From: Arthrobacter sp. UNC362MFTsu5.1
Lineage (GTDB): Bacteria; Actinomycetota; Actinomycetes; Actinomycetales; Micrococcaceae
Assembly: GCF_000685965.1 (NCBI RefSeq)
Contig: NZ_JMLE01000016.1
Location: 43,240 to 107,239 of the forward strand
Reading direction: 5' to 3'
DNA length: 64,000 bases
Of this stretch, positions 27,401-35,970 are shown piece by piece (the stretch's first letter is position 1; every line of letters starts with the position of its first letter). The position numbers were made by a program, and so were the translations under genes. The notes beneath the pieces were generated by a model. It made no database searches, had not been told where the DNA came from, and saw only the letters and a program-made list of their open reading frames with translations.

Positions 27401-29259
27401 TCATCCACAGCTCGGACCTTAACGCTTGCCGTGTCGAGGCCTTTCTGAATGTACGTATAGGTCCAGCTTTGCTTGCCCTGGGCGGGATGCCAGGTGGCTC
27501 CGCCGTTGGTGGAGACTTCGACGCCGGCGACAATGCCGCCGGCGTCGCTTGCAGTGCCGGAAACTGTGACGCTGGTGCCGTGCGGAACGGCAGCTCCTTC
27601 GGCGGGGGACGAGATCGTCGCTGTTGGCGCTGCCGTATCACTGCTGGGACTTGCCGCGGCCAAGGCACCATCGCGCGTCCCGGGTTGGGCCCCCATGTCC
27701 GCCAGCAGGTTGACCTGGGCCTGTTGCATACGAGGGTCCGCGGCTGCACCGTTGCCGTCGTGCTCCTGGTCAAGTCCCCACGACCACTGGACCGTGCCGG
27801 CCGAGAAGACCAGCGCTCCGCTCTGAGCACGGTAAAGCGTGGTGTTGTGAGTGGTGTTTCCGGGTTTCACTGTATTGCCGAAGTCCTGGAGATACTCCGG
27901 TGTGGGGCCGGTTGTCGTCGACAACCTGATCAGCCCTGCGGGCCTGAATCCGTTGTCCAGGTCCTCGTTGGACTCGTAGCCCACTGTATGGGGTGCCAGT
28001 TGGGCAGAGGTTCCCGCGGCGAGGGAGGCCAGGGATGTGTTCCGCCAGAGACGTGACTTGCCCTCCGCCGCGCTGACGGTAACGGGAAGATCCGTAAAGT
28101 TGGACATGTACATGGTGCCGGTCAGTCCGTTCTCCGGCAGACCGCCTCCGTTGGCCTGCGAAGCGAACCTGGGGTCACGCCAGGTTCCGGTCCATTGGGG
28201 GCTGGGATCGATCTTTTCGTTGGCCCAGGTCTCCTTGTAGGACGTGATTGTCCGCCCGGCCGCGCTGTCCACTGGCGACGGTTCGATCCGAGTGCGCCAG
28301 TACATCTCATTACCGGACAGGAACTGCAAGTTCACGCCGGCATCGCGCGCGGCCTCCACATTTGCCCGCTGTGGTCCGGACCAGTATTCGTCGTGGCCCA
28401 CGGAGAGGAAAACCTTGTGGTTGAGGAGCTGCGCGCCGCTACGGTGGGTGTCGATGCCACTGATGTAGCTGATGTCGTAGCCGTTCTTCTCCAGGAAACG
28501 CACCATGGGGTACTCGTTGCTGAAGTAGAAGTCACGGCCTGCCGGACCACCACGCGTGGCAACCGGCCGGTTGTAGCTGACCTTGTACGCCCTGCCGTTG
28601 GTTCCGTAGTAGAAATTCGAACCGCCATAGTCGTTGTAGGCCTGCCACGTTGTATCGGAGGTCTGGAAGACGACATCCGAGTGGCTGCCATCGGAGCGGA
28701 CGATAAACGTGATATGGCTCGAAGCCCCGTTATCCGGGCGCCTCAGGAGGGCGACATACACGCCCGAGACGGCAGTCGGCGGGACTTGCCACGTTGCGGA
28801 AACGGCCCACGTACCGCAGTCATAGAGGCCGGTTGCCGCATCGTTCAGGCATTGCGGCTGTGATTGCCGGAAGGCAAGGGGCGTGACGTCCGCAATCTTG
28901 CGGGCGCCGAGGCCTTGGTACCAGCCGGTCCGGTAAATGGCGATCGTGTAGTTGGACGCGTTGGTGTCAATCTTGAAGTTGATCGGCTGCCCGGCGTTGA
29001 CGCTGATATCGGTGGCAAATCCCTGGATATCCGAATCGCCGGCGCCGGTAATGTCCCACTCGGATGAAGGGCTTCCCGGCTTGGAGTTTTCACATGCTAT
29101 GGCGTTCACAACCGGGGCGCAGGGGTCCGCCGCATACGCAAACGGTAGCAGCGCGGCCGGTGCCGCAGCGGGCAGAAGCGCGGCCACCATGGCCAACGCC
29201 AGCAGGAAGACGACCTGCTTGAAGGCTTTAATGGTGCGATCGACTGAGGATACGGACAT
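24490..29259 (-). CDS. Giant secreted protein: dimethylformamidase-beta-like domain plus four DUF4082 modules
   Basis: A 1589-residue exported protein. A signal peptide (about 1-43, ending AYA) is followed by an N,N-dimethylformamidase beta-subunit-like domain (about 60-525) with the motifs SVGHDEYW (Tyr292) and LSGNEMYW (Tyr320). An Ig-like domain lies at about 545-635. Then four DUF4082 modules (about 638-795, 905-1057, 1170-1320, 1436-1589) alternate with three SbsA/Big_5 Ig-like modules (about 800-896, 1062-1160, 1333-1428). Each DUF4082 carries the phrase GxRFYKxxxNTGTHxGxL or a close variant. DUF4082 modules 2 and 3 begin with a C-P-C motif. There is no LPXTG or C-terminal membrane anchor, so it is released or held non-covalently. 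AGGAG precedes the ATG. The role of DUF4082 is unknown; a carbohydrate- or surface-binding array with an amidohydrolase-like head is an inference. Confidence 0.85.
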   Translation of the reverse strand: MSVSSVDRTIKAFKQVVFLLALAMVAALLPAAAPAALLPFAYAADPCAPVVNAIACENSKPGSPSSEWDITGAGDSDIQGFATDISVNAGQPINFKIDTNASNYTIAIYRTGWYQGLGARKIADVTPLAFRQSQPQCLNDAATGLYDCGTWAVSATWQVPPTAVSGVYVALLRRPDNGASSHITFIVRSDGSHSDVVFQTSDTTWQAYNDYGGSNFYYGTNGRAYKVSYNRPVATRGGPAGRDFYFSNEYPMVRFLEKNGYDISYISGIDTHRSGAQLLNHKVFLSVGHDEYWSGPQRANVEAARDAGVNLQFLSGNEMYWRTRIEPSPVDSAAGRTITSYKETWANEKIDPSPQWTGTWRDPRFASQANGGGLPENGLTGTMYMSNFTDLPVTVSAAEGKSRLWRNTSLASLAAGTSAQLAPHTVGYESNEDLDNGFRPAGLIRLSTTTGPTPEYLQDFGNTVKPGNTTHNTTLYRAQSGALVFSAGTVQWSWGLDQEHDGNGAAADPRMQQAQVNLLADMGAQPGTRDGALAAASPSSDTAAPTATISSPAEGAAVPHGTSVTVSGTASDAGGIVAGVEVSTNGGATWHPAQGKQSWTYTYIQKGLDTASVKVRAVDDSANIGTAVTRNLQLSGPYTVFGQQVPAVPDSQDGGAYELGMKITPSIDGFITGVRFYKSTANTGTHIGSLWNSSGQRLATATFTAETASGWQKVQFSQAVAVTAGQKYTASYTAPKGHYASQEYAWSSFGSNEPPLTVAGGFGSEPAGVYGSPDAFPQNSFGNGNYFVDAVFETVDTTPLTASGQWPLGGSTSVPQATTVGAVFSKPVTASSVQLTLKAADGTTVAGTTSYDSTTRKVTFTPGAPLALATTYTVTLSGTAASGGALTGGGTWSFTTVLSPPPPGSCPCSFYDDSVLPGIQEVRDGVPVTLGIRFSSTADGTVTGIRFYKSAGNTGTHTGTLFTAAGQQLATVTFANESTAGWQTAYFNQPVGMSANTEYILAYKTSTGAYSATVNGFGPGLTVGNLRANSDAGAYSYSNDFPNVRSTASYLVDVVVQYPEPAFVAGAQTPLPGSSSVALNTTVSATFSKPATAASVQFTLAGPGGTNITGTTNYDPATGKVTFTPSAQLAAATSYTASLTATSTTNQPLSAGGTWTFTTVPLPRTDGVCPCTLYQDTVTPTVLEVKDGAPLALGVRFASSTSGQVTGIRFYKSAGNTGTHTGSLFSITGQQLATVTFTAESSAGWQTATFSQPVAIAADTEYVAAYKSPTGTYSATPGGFTTGFTSGPLRTAADSGGFSYSGDFPGSSSSSSYLVDLVFQTSGVAPPPPPEPLTVTAQSPAPNATAVALNVQPSLTVSSAVQPGASLTLAAGGANIAGASALSADGRTLTFTPAQQLPANTVITASASNVVSLAGAALAPTSWQFTTLTPPPPTQSLFASLLPQIAASTDVRAVELGVVFKSSVAGSVTAIRFYKGTSNTGTHTGSLWTASGVRLAKVTFTNETASGWQTALLPTPIALTVGTNYVVSYNAPVGRYSYTPNFFSKAWTSGALTARANNNGLYRFGSGTAVPNQTSNSTNYFVDVVFAPK

Positions 29260-29672
29260 GTGAACTCCTGGAGTGAGTGCGCAGTTGCGGATCAGGCGGT
29301 GCTCAATGCACTGCCCTGCATGCCGCCCCCCGGCGCAGCCAAACCAAGATATTCAGTTGTCGTCCAACAGAAGGTTGCGTCCAAAACGCCCCTCACTGCA
29401 TCATGGCCAGTCCAGCTTCGCTGTATCCTGCCAAGTCGATCCGGTGTGAGACCACCGGGTCGAGCAGCGTCAAGCAACCTCTAGCCGCGAGTCTAAGGGC
29501 ACGCGGGGACGCGAGGCAAGGGGCTCATGGCGTGAACATGCCCAAATCCGGGCAATGTCGGTGCCACGCAGTAGATTTGAGGCAGGAACACGCCGAATTT
29601 CAGCACTCAGAAGTTCAGCACTCAGAATTTCAGCAGCTCAGAACATCAGCCACTCAGGAGATCCGAACCACC
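29260..29672. other. 413-bp intergenic region between the DUF4082 gene and smc
   Basis: This divergent gap must hold promoters for both the DUF4082 gene (minus) and smc (plus), but I find no convincing -35/-10 pair. It contains a small dyad TGCCC-N6-GGGCA (29539-29554) and the tandem repeat array described separately. The smc frame is open through the gap, but no supported start codon lies upstream of 29673 and the codons do not look coding. Confidence 0.6.
29596..29657. repeat. Four tandem 15-16 bp repeats in front of smc
   Basis: Four head-to-tail units (29596-29610, 29611-29625, 29626-29641, 29642-29657) share the pattern AANTTCAGCACTCAG with small changes; the third and fourth have one extra base. 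The array ends in the AGGAG that serves as the smc ribosome binding site, so it lies in the 5' untranslated region. Confidence 0.8.
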
Positions 29673-32600
29673 TTGCACCTCAAGAGCCTGACCGTCCGCG
29701 GATTCAAGTCGTTCGCGTCAGCCACGACGTTCGACTTCGAGCCGGGCGTCACTGCAGTGGTCGGTCCGAACGGTTCCGGAAAATCCAATGTTGTGGACGC
29801 CTTGTCCTGGGTCATGGGCGAACAGGGTGCCAAAACACTGCGCGGCGGCAAGATGGAGGACGTCATCTTCGCGGGCACGTCGGGCCGGCCGCCGCTGGGC
29901 CGGGCCCACGTCTCGTTGACCATCGACAACACAGACGGCGCCCTGCCGATCGAGTACAGCGAAGTGACCATCTCCCGCACGCTGTTCCGCACCGGCGGGT
30001 CGGAGTACGCCATCAACGGCGCCGGCTGCCGGCTCCTGGACATTCAGGAACTGCTCTCCGATTCCGGACTGGGCCGTGAAATGCACGTGATTGTGGGGCA
30101 AGGGCAGCTGGATAAGGTCCTGCACGCCACACCGGAGGACCGGCGCGGCTTCATCGAAGAAGCCGCCGGGATTCTCAAACACCGCCGGCGCAAGGAAAAG
30201 ACGGTCCGGAAGCTGGAGGCGATGCAGGCGAACCTGCAGCGACTGGGTGACCTCACCAGTGAAATCCGGCGGCAGCTGACCCCGCTCGGCAAACAGGCGG
30301 AAGTGGCCCGCCGCGCCCAAAGCGTGCAGTTTGAAGTGCGGGACGCCCGAGCCCGGCTCCTGGCGGACGACCTTGTGCAGCTGCGGTCCGTCCTGGCCCA
30401 GGAGGTGGCGGATGAATCCGCGCTGAAGGCGCGCAGGGCGATTGTGGAGCAGGGCCTCGAAAACGGTCGTCAGCGGCAGTCGGCGCTGGAACGGCAGGCG
30501 GCCGAGGCAACGCCCAAGCTCAACGCTGCGCGGGACACCTGGTACCAGCTCTCGGCAGGCCGCGAAAGATTCCGTTCCCTCGGGTCGCTTGCGGAGGAAC
30601 GCCGCCGGTTGCTGGGCGCCGCGGACGAGATGCCGGACTCGGGACGGGATCCGGAACAGCTTGAAAGAAACGCTGCCCGCGTCCGCGAAGAACAAGCCGC
30701 ACTGGAAGTCGGGATCCTGCAAAAACGCACCGCGCTGGAAGCCGCGACGGCAGCCAAGCAGGACGCCGAGAGTGCGGCGAGTGCCGAAGACAAACGGCTG
30801 GCTGCTGTGCTTCGTGCGGCTGCCGACCGCCGGGAGGGGCTGGCAAAACTGGCCGGCCAGGTGGGTGCGGCACGGTCACGCGTTGAGGCGGCACAAGCCG
30901 AACTTGGCCGGCTCCGGGAATCCCAGGCCGCCGGTGACGAGCGGCGGCGCCGCGCCCAGAGCGAGTTTACGGCGCTGGAATCGCAGGTCGCCGGCGTCGA
31001 GGACGGCGAGGAATCCCTTGACGCCGATTACGAGGATGCCAGCGCTGCCCTGGACGAAATCCTGACCGACATTGAAGCCCTCACGTCGGCCGGGCGCGAC
31101 GGGGAACGGGAACGCGATTCGCTGCTCGCCAGGCGCGACGCACTCCAGCTCGGGCTCAACCGCAAGGACGGGTCCGGCCGCGTGGCCGGCTCGGGATTGC
31201 CCGGGGTCATCGGGCCCCTGGCCTCGATGCTCGCCGTCGAATCCGGCTATGAAGCGGCCGTCGCCGCCGCATTGGGGAACTGCTCTGACGCCGTCGTCGT
31301 CCGGGACGACGTTACCGCCGTCGAAGCGTTGCAACTGCTTAAGGACGACGACGCCGGCCTCGCCTCGCTGCTGCTGGCGGCCCCTGCTGGGCAGGACAAC
31401 CCGGAAGCGATGTCTGTTGTACCCGCTGTGTCCGCCCGACGTCCCCTTCCGCGGGGTGCCCGATGGGCTGCGGAGCTGGTCAGGGCATCTGACGCCGGCG
31501 GTGCCGCGGCGGACCTGCTGCTGGACACCCTGGTGCGCAGCGTGTTGGATGCCACTGTGGTTGTTGACGGCCTGGAGGCGGCGTCGGAGCTTATCCGCGA
31601 GCAGCCGGGTCTGACGGTTGCGACGCGCGCGGGCGACGTCTTCACAGCCTTCACCGTCCGGGGCGGCTCGGCGAGTGCACCGTCGCTGCTGGAAGTGCAG
31701 GCTGCCGTCGACGACGCCGAAACGAGGCTCGCCGCGGTTGGCGCCGATCTCGAACGGAACCGGTTTGCACTGGCCTCGGCGGTGGCGCGAAAGGCCGAGG
31801 CCCAGGAACGCGCAGACGCCGCCCTGGACCGTCTCCACGAATCAGATGCCCGGCTGGCCGCCGTGGCGGAACGGCTGGGCCATCTAAACTCGGTCCTCCG
31901 GAGCGCAGTGGGGGAGAGCGAAAGGCTCGGTGCGTCGCTGGCCGGGGCCGAGGCAAACATCGTCGCCGAACAGGAGGCCCTCGAAGCCGCGACCGCACGC
32001 CTCGATGCAGCCCGGCAGGCCCCCGCGGACGAGGAGCCCTCGGCCGAGCTCCGTGACGAGCTGGCGCTGGCGGCGTCCGCGGCACGGTCTGCCGAGATGG
32101 AGGCCAGGCTTTCGCTCCGGAGCGCCGAGGAACAACTCACCGCCACCCGCAACCGGGCCCTTTCATTGGAACGTGCCGCGGCGGCCGAGCGCCGGGCGCG
32201 GGAAGAAGCGGCGCGGCGTGCCCGCCGCCGCAGGCTCCAGGCGGGCCGGGCCGCTGCCGTTTCGGCTGCGGCGGAGCAGGCCATCGCGTTCATGGACACC
32301 TCCGTGGATCTCGCCCTCCGCGCCCGGGACCTTGCGGAGGAAGAGCGGGAGCTGAGGGATCGCGAACTTGTGGAGGTACGGTCACAGAATGACGCCCTGG
32401 GCCGCGAGCTGGCGGAACTGACGGATTCGGTGCACCGCGACGAGCTTGCCCGGACGCAGCAGCGGCTGCGGATCGAGGCCCTCGAGCTGCGCTCGGTCGA
32501 GGAGCTCGGTTTGTCTCCGGACCAGCTGGTAGCGGACTACGGTCCGGACCAGCCCGTGCCCGTGACCGCCGAAGAATCCGCCGACAAGTGGGCGGCCCTC

Positions 32601-33308
32601 CGCGCGGCGGTGGACGAGGACGGCAGGCCGATCCCGGAAGGCAAACCGTTCGTCCGCGGCGAGCAGGAAAAACGGCTTCGCAAGGCCGAGCGGGATCTCT
32701 CCTCCCTGGGCCGGGTGAATCCGCTGGCACTGGAGGAGTTCGCGGCCCTGGAGGAACGGCACCAGTTCCTCAGCAGCCAGCTGGAGGACCTCAAATCCAG
32801 TCGCAAGGATCTGCTGGACATCATCAAGGAAGTGGATGACCGTGTCCAGAAGGTCTTCGCCGAAGCGTTCGCGGACACCTCGGCACAGTTCGTCCGTGTG
32901 TTCGCCCGGCTCTTCCCCGGCGGCGAGGGACGGCTCGTCCTGACCGACCCGTCGGATATGCTCACCACGGGCATTGAGGTGGAGGCACGGCCGGCCGGCA
33001 AGAAGATCAAGCGGCTCTCCCTGCTGTCCGGCGGCGAACGTTCGCTGACCGCAGTGGCCCTGCTCGTGGCCATCTTCAAGGCGCGCCCGTCGCCGTTCTA
33101 CGTGATGGACGAAGTGGAGGCTGCTTTGGACGACACCAACCTGGGCAGGCTCATCACGATCTTCGAGGAACTCCGTGAGTCCAGCCAACTGATCGTCATC
33201 ACGCACCAGAAGCGGACCATGGAGGTTGCCGATGCCCTGTACGGCGTCACCATGCGGGGCGACGGGGTGTCAACGGTCATCAGCCAGCGCCTCGGCGCCG
33301 AAGTCTAG
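29673..33308 (+). CDS. smc: Chromosome segregation protein SMC
   Basis: Condensin ATPase of 1211 residues. The N-terminal half has Walker A GPNGSGKSNVVDA. Two long coiled coils (about 170-500 and 680-1000) rich in Glu, Arg and Ala flank a hinge (about 505-660, starting SGLPGVIGPLASML). The C-terminal half has the ABC signature LLSGGERSLTAVALL and Walker B FYVMDEVEAALD. I chose the TTG at 29673 because it gives LHLKSLTVRGFKSF, the invariant SMC beginning, with AGGAG 12 nt upstream. ftsY follows after 73 nt. Confidence 0.96.
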   Translation: MHLKSLTVRGFKSFASATTFDFEPGVTAVVGPNGSGKSNVVDALSWVMGEQGAKTLRGGKMEDVIFAGTSGRPPLGRAHVSLTIDNTDGALPIEYSEVTISRTLFRTGGSEYAINGAGCRLLDIQELLSDSGLGREMHVIVGQGQLDKVLHATPEDRRGFIEEAAGILKHRRRKEKTVRKLEAMQANLQRLGDLTSEIRRQLTPLGKQAEVARRAQSVQFEVRDARARLLADDLVQLRSVLAQEVADESALKARRAIVEQGLENGRQRQSALERQAAEATPKLNAARDTWYQLSAGRERFRSLGSLAEERRRLLGAADEMPDSGRDPEQLERNAARVREEQAALEVGILQKRTALEAATAAKQDAESAASAEDKRLAAVLRAAADRREGLAKLAGQVGAARSRVEAAQAELGRLRESQAAGDERRRRAQSEFTALESQVAGVEDGEESLDADYEDASAALDEILTDIEALTSAGRDGERERDSLLARRDALQLGLNRKDGSGRVAGSGLPGVIGPLASMLAVESGYEAAVAAALGNCSDAVVVRDDVTAVEALQLLKDDDAGLASLLLAAPAGQDNPEAMSVVPAVSARRPLPRGARWAAELVRASDAGGAAADLLLDTLVRSVLDATVVVDGLEAASELIREQPGLTVATRAGDVFTAFTVRGGSASAPSLLEVQAAVDDAETRLAAVGADLERNRFALASAVARKAEAQERADAALDRLHESDARLAAVAERLGHLNSVLRSAVGESERLGASLAGAEANIVAEQEALEAATARLDAARQAPADEEPSAELRDELALAASAARSAEMEARLSLRSAEEQLTATRNRALSLERAAAAERRAREEAARRARRRRLQAGRAAAVSAAAEQAIAFMDTSVDLALRARDLAEEERELRDRELVEVRSQNDALGRELAELTDSVHRDELARTQQRLRIEALELRSVEELGLSPDQLVADYGPDQPVPVTAEESADKWAALRAAVDEDGRPIPEGKPFVRGEQEKRLRKAERDLSSLGRVNPLALEEFAALEERHQFLSSQLEDLKSSRKDLLDIIKEVDDRVQKVFAEAFADTSAQFVRVFARLFPGGEGRLVLTDPSDMLTTGIEVEARPAGKKIKRLSLLSGGERSLTAVALLVAIFKARPSPFYVMDEVEAALDDTNLGRLITIFEELRESSQLIVITHQKRTMEVADALYGVTMRGDGVSTVISQRLGAEV

Positions 33309-33381
33309 CCCGGCTGCGGCCCCGCGGCCGACGCCGGCGTCAGTCTCCGGCCGCGTCCCGCGATTGTGAGAAGCTAGGGGA

Positions 33382-34596
33382 GTGAATGACATCCTCCCCA
33401 TTATCCTTGCCATCCTCGCTGCCCTGGTGGTCGTTGGCGGACTGATCCCGGTCCTCCTGAAGACCCGCCGGAACATCACGAAGTACCCGGGCACCCGCGA
33501 CGCCAACGATCCTGTCGAACCCGTGCGCGGCGCGGGCGGAACGCTGGTGGAGGACCGCCCGGCGGTGACAACCGAGCGCCAGGCGCCAGCCGCCGTCGAC
33601 CTCGAAGGACTGGAACCGGCCGAGGTCCCGGACGAGGCGGCGGGGCTTGAAACCATTGCTGTCGAAACTCCGCTGCCGGTTGCCGGACGGCTGACCCGGC
33701 TCCGTGAACGCCTTGTCAGGTCCAACAACATCCTCGGCAAGGGCCTGCTCGCGCTCTTGTCCAGCGACAAGATTGACGAAGACGTCTGGGACGAAGTCGA
33801 AGAAACCCTCCTGCTGGCGGATCTTGGCACCGCACCGACCATCCAGCTGGTGGACGCCCTCCGGGAACGCGTCAAGGTGCTGGGGACACGGACCCCCGAG
33901 CAGGTCAAGGCCCTGCTTCGCGAAGAATTGATCAAGCTCGTGGACCCGACCATGGACCGCAGCCTCCGCACCGAACGCCACGCTGACAAGCCCTCCGTCA
34001 TGATGGTGGTCGGTGTCAACGGCGTAGGAAAAACCACCACCGTGGGCAAGCTCGCGCGCGTCCTTGTGGCCGAAGACAAGGACGTCCTGCTGGGCGCTGC
34101 GGACACGTTCCGTGCCGCAGCCGCCGAACAGCTCGCCACGTGGGGCCAGCGCGTCGGCGTTCCCACCGTGAAGTCCGACGTCGACGGCGCCGACCCCGCC
34201 TCAGTCGCCTATGAAGCGGTCAAGGCAGGAATCGACCAGGAGGTCGACGTCGTGATGATCGACACCGCCGGCCGGCTGCAGAACAAAGTCGGGCTGATGG
34301 ACGAGCTCGGCAAGGTCAAGCGCGTCATCGAGAAGCTGGCCGAAGTGGACGAGGTCCTTCTGGTGCTGGATGCCACCACCGGACAGAACGGCCTGAACCA
34401 GGCCCGCGTGTTTTCCGAGGTCGTCAACATCACCGGCATCGTGCTCACCAAACTGGACGGCACCGCCAAGGGCGGCATCGTGGTGGCAATCCAGAAGACG
34501 CTCGGGGTTCCGGTCAAGCTGATCGGGCTGGGCGAAGGCGCGGACGACCTCGCACCGTTCGACGCCGAGAGCTTCGTGGACGCGCTGCTGAACTAG
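33382..34596 (+). CDS. ftsY: Signal recognition particle receptor FtsY
   Basis: GTPase that docks SRP-ribosome complexes at the membrane. The 404-residue protein starts with GTG. A hydrophobic N-terminal segment (DILPIILAILAALVVVGGLIP) anchors it, and an acidic A region (about 45-95) and the NG domain follow. G motifs are GVNGVGKTTTVGKLA, DTAGRL and TKLDGTAKGG. It pairs with Ffh encoded 5 kb downstream. The last 17 nt including the stop codon are duplicated in tandem downstream. Confidence 0.96.
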   Translation: MNDILPIILAILAALVVVGGLIPVLLKTRRNITKYPGTRDANDPVEPVRGAGGTLVEDRPAVTTERQAPAAVDLEGLEPAEVPDEAAGLETIAVETPLPVAGRLTRLRERLVRSNNILGKGLLALLSSDKIDEDVWDEVEETLLLADLGTAPTIQLVDALRERVKVLGTRTPEQVKALLREELIKLVDPTMDRSLRTERHADKPSVMMVVGVNGVGKTTTVGKLARVLVAEDKDVLLGAADTFRAAAAEQLATWGQRVGVPTVKSDVDGADPASVAYEAVKAGIDQEVDVVMIDTAGRLQNKVGLMDELGKVKRVIEKLAEVDEVLLVLDATTGQNGLNQARVFSEVVNITGIVLTKLDGTAKGGIVVAIQKTLGVPVKLIGLGEGADDLAPFDAESFVDALLN

Positions 34597-34624
34597 GTGC
34601 GCTGCTGAACTACGTGCACTGCTC
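34582..34624. repeat. 17-bp tandem repeat across the ftsY stop codon
   Basis: Unit 1 (34582-34598) contains the ftsY stop. Unit 2 (34599-34615) differs at one base, which turns the TAG into TAC. A partial third copy (34616-34624) reaches the end of the convergent MFS gene. The shared core is GCGCTGCTGAACTA. Confidence 0.75.
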
Positions 34625-35885
34625 AGGCAGGCCTATGGACGGTCTCCCGCGCGAAGAGCCAGCCGGCGGCAGCCACGATCAGCACACCACCGGTCACGCC
34701 GAAGGCCCAGCCATACCCTAACCGGTCCGCGAGCACACCGGCGAGGACGGGGCCGACGATGGCACCCGCGTCGGACATCATCTGGAAGACCGCCAGCACC
34801 CGGCCGCCGGAGCGCCCGTTGCCGATCACGTCGGCAATGGCGGCCTGCTGTGCCGGACCCAGCAGGCCGGAACCTATTCCGGCGACGGCGGAGGCCGCCA
34901 GGAACCAGGTCATGTCGTGGGTCAACCCGATTCCCGCCGTCGCCACGCCCGTCAGGACCAAACCGGCAATCATCAGGGGCTTGCGTCCCAGGCTGTCAGC
35001 AAGTTTCCCCGAGACTGTCAGTGCCGCGGCGTTGCCGCCGGCAAAGACGGCCAGCGCCCAGCCCGCCGCAGCCGGCCCCCCACCCAGCGCCGCCACGGCG
35101 AAGAGCGGCACCGTGGCCATGCGCACACCGAACGTAGCCCAGCCGTTGGCGAAGCTGGAAAAGAGTCCAGCACGGTAGGCACTGTCCTGCATCGCCTCGC
35201 CCAGCCCCATCGCCGGCCCGGTGCCGCCGTCCTTCCGTGATTTCCCCGGCACATGGCTGAGCTGGGTCTGGACCACCAGTGCCGCCAGGACCAGCGCGGC
35301 CGCGTACGCCAGGAACGGGATGCGCAGGCCGAAGCCGGCGAGCAATCCGCCGACGATGGGGCCGCAGACGTTGCCGATGAGGAAAGCGGAAGCGTAGGCG
35401 CCGGAAACCCTTCCGCGGCTTTCCGGCGGTGCCAGCCGAACCACCAGGGCCATGGATGCGACCGTGAACATCACCGAGCCCGCGCCGCCCAGTCCCCGGA
35501 AAATGAGCAGCTGCCAATAGTCCTGGGCGAACGCGCACGCCGCAGTTGAGACGGCCACGATCAACAGGCCGGCAACATAGACGGGACGTTCGCCCAGCTT
35601 CACGATCAACGCGCCGCCGGCAGGCGCGAACAGCAGCCGCATGAAGGCAAAAATGCTCACAATGACGGCGGCGGCAGTTGCTCCGACGTCGAAGGTGGTG
35701 GCGAATTGGGGCAACACAGGCGCCACCAGCCCGAAACCAAGCGCAATCAGGAAGGCTGCGACCAGCATCACCTTAATATCGCGCGGAAGGCGTGTGCCGG
35801 CAGCCTGTGCTGCGGGGCCGGGGTGGCCTGGTGGGCCGCCATTTCGGCCGGGCAAGGCCTTACCGGGGCGGAAACGATCGTTCAT
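34623..35885 (-). CDS. Major facilitator superfamily transporter
   Basis: A 420-residue MFS protein with about twelve hydrophobic segments after a cytoplasmic N-terminal tail rich in Gly and Pro. Loop motifs GKLADSLGRKP and a drug-export-like profile (PVLPQFATTF, helix 1-2) suggest an efflux pump; the substrate is unknown. I chose the ATG at 35885 (MNDRFRPGK); the frame is open upstream to 35966 but without a better start. It is divergent from amt, and the candidate GlnR array lies about 50-85 nt upstream of its start. Confidence 0.82.
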   Translation of the reverse strand: MNDRFRPGKALPGRNGGPPGHPGPAAQAAGTRLPRDIKVMLVAAFLIALGFGLVAPVLPQFATTFDVGATAAAVIVSIFAFMRLLFAPAGGALIVKLGERPVYVAGLLIVAVSTAACAFAQDYWQLLIFRGLGGAGSVMFTVASMALVVRLAPPESRGRVSGAYASAFLIGNVCGPIVGGLLAGFGLRIPFLAYAAALVLAALVVQTQLSHVPGKSRKDGGTGPAMGLGEAMQDSAYRAGLFSSFANGWATFGVRMATVPLFAVAALGGGPAAAGWALAVFAGGNAAALTVSGKLADSLGRKPLMIAGLVLTGVATAGIGLTHDMTWFLAASAVAGIGSGLLGPAQQAAIADVIGNGRSGGRVLAVFQMMSDAGAIVGPVLAGVLADRLGYGWAFGVTGGVLIVAAAGWLFARETVHRPA

Positions 35886-35932
35886 GGTGCCGTTGTCCTT
35901 GCGGAGTGCTGTGGAGGGCGTTTGGGACTGGT

Positions 35933-35970
35933 GAAACATAACCGTAACAAGTGAGATATGCACCATTTAC
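35933..35970. promoter_or_regulatory. GlnR-like operator array between MFS gene and amt
   Basis: Four pentamers at an exact 11-bp period: GAAAC (35933), GTAAC (35944), GATAT (35955) and TTTAC (35966), each separated by 6 nt. This alternation of GaAAc and GTnAC blocks is the pattern of actinobacterial GlnR boxes. The third and fourth units are degenerate. A further GTAAC-N6-GACAT lies at 35986-36001. The location upstream of amt-glnK fits nitrogen control. Confidence 0.5.

Noticed and set aside
29277..29672. In-frame upstream extension of smc
   Set aside because: The extension would add 132 residues without any SMC homology; the invariant SMC start is at 29673 with AGGAG upstream.
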